The position numbers and the translations under genes were made by a program. The notes below the pieces were generated by a model, which worked only from the letters and a program-made list of their open reading frames with translations, ran no database searches and had not been told where the DNA came from. Below are positions 60,758 through 60,767 of a stretch of 60,767 bases of DNA, one piece after another; position 1 is the stretch's first letter, and each line of letters opens with the position of its first letter. The stretch is taken from assembly GCA_017559305.1 (NCBI GenBank), contig JAFYSP010000009.1, positions 1 through 60,767 on the forward strand, read 5' to 3'. Source of the stretch: Clostridia bacterium (GTDB lineage: Bacteria > Bacillota > Clostridia > Oscillospirales > Acutalibacteraceae).

Positions 60758-60767
60758 ATTTGCCTTC

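Overview
The window reads as chromosome from a low-to-moderate G+C, Gram-positive anaerobe of the class Clostridia, most likely Oscillospirales. That placement is inference. It rests on a SleB-type spore cortex hydrolase, strong Bacillota-style Shine-Dalgarno sites, near-consensus sigma-A promoters, a T-box before thrS, a tandem glycine riboswitch, the pth-mfd-lipoprotein order, and cohesin/dockerin and cadherin-like modules. Most genes are housekeeping or accessory metabolism. No CRISPR array, transposase or integrase was seen.

Layout. 1-161: leader and promoter of a leftward rRNA operon whose genes lie outside the window. 279-938: sleB. 1021-9064: a seven-gene leftward operon (alpha/beta hydrolase, membrane MurF, Ddl, CDF transporter, two flavoproteins, GNAT). 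9199-15891: an AraC regulator divergent from a rightward operon of enolase-superfamily enzyme, RraA-like protein, SDR, UlaG-like metallo-hydrolase, nitroreductase and alkaline phosphatase lipoprotein. It looks like sugar-acid or lactone catabolism but has no transporter. 15941-18900: a leftward pair, a metallophosphoesterase and an XRE-DNA-binding/GH51 arabinofuranosidase fusion. 19017-23120: membrane protein, tRNA-Leu(CAG) and three AT-rich or orphan genes. 23166-29068: phosphate transporter, DUF421, DUF368, two P-loop kinases, nucleoside hydrolase. 29170-29285: a lone 5S rRNA gene with its own promoter. 29373-32690: membrane protein, thrS, dispersed-repeat tract and T-box. 32801-39020: membrane protein, pth, mfd (broken by one in-frame stop) and a SurA/PrsA-position lipoprotein. 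39155-40360: iron alcohol dehydrogenase.

40401-44423 encodes a membrane-anchored cohesin protein and, just upstream in the same operon, a dockerin-bearing cell-wall glucosaminidase. The two probably form a docking pair on the cell surface. 45448-47327 is an alanine/glycine symporter under a tandem glycine riboswitch. 47415-49015 is an ImmR/ImmA-like switch: an XRE repressor and metallopeptidase face a small protein plus a sigma-region-4 protein, with four copies of a 17-bp operator between them. It is followed by a capsid-less phage tail-fibre, holin and endolysin cassette (49056-52255). 52341-56608 is a glycogen/maltodextrin pair (GH13 enzyme, glycogen phosphorylase). 56923-60623 carries a CPBP protease, tadA and glmS. 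The right edge (60635-60757) holds an unrecognised, strongly structured RNA candidate ending in a terminator.

The strongest leads are the XRE-GH51 fusion, the cohesin/dockerin peptidoglycan hydrolase pair, the four-operator ImmR/ImmA switch beside a stripped-down phage lysis cassette, the stop codon inside mfd, and the structured RNA after glmS. Start codons were reassigned where the ribosome binding site clearly favoured an internal ATG, GTG or TTG. All functional calls come from reading motifs by eye; no database search was run.
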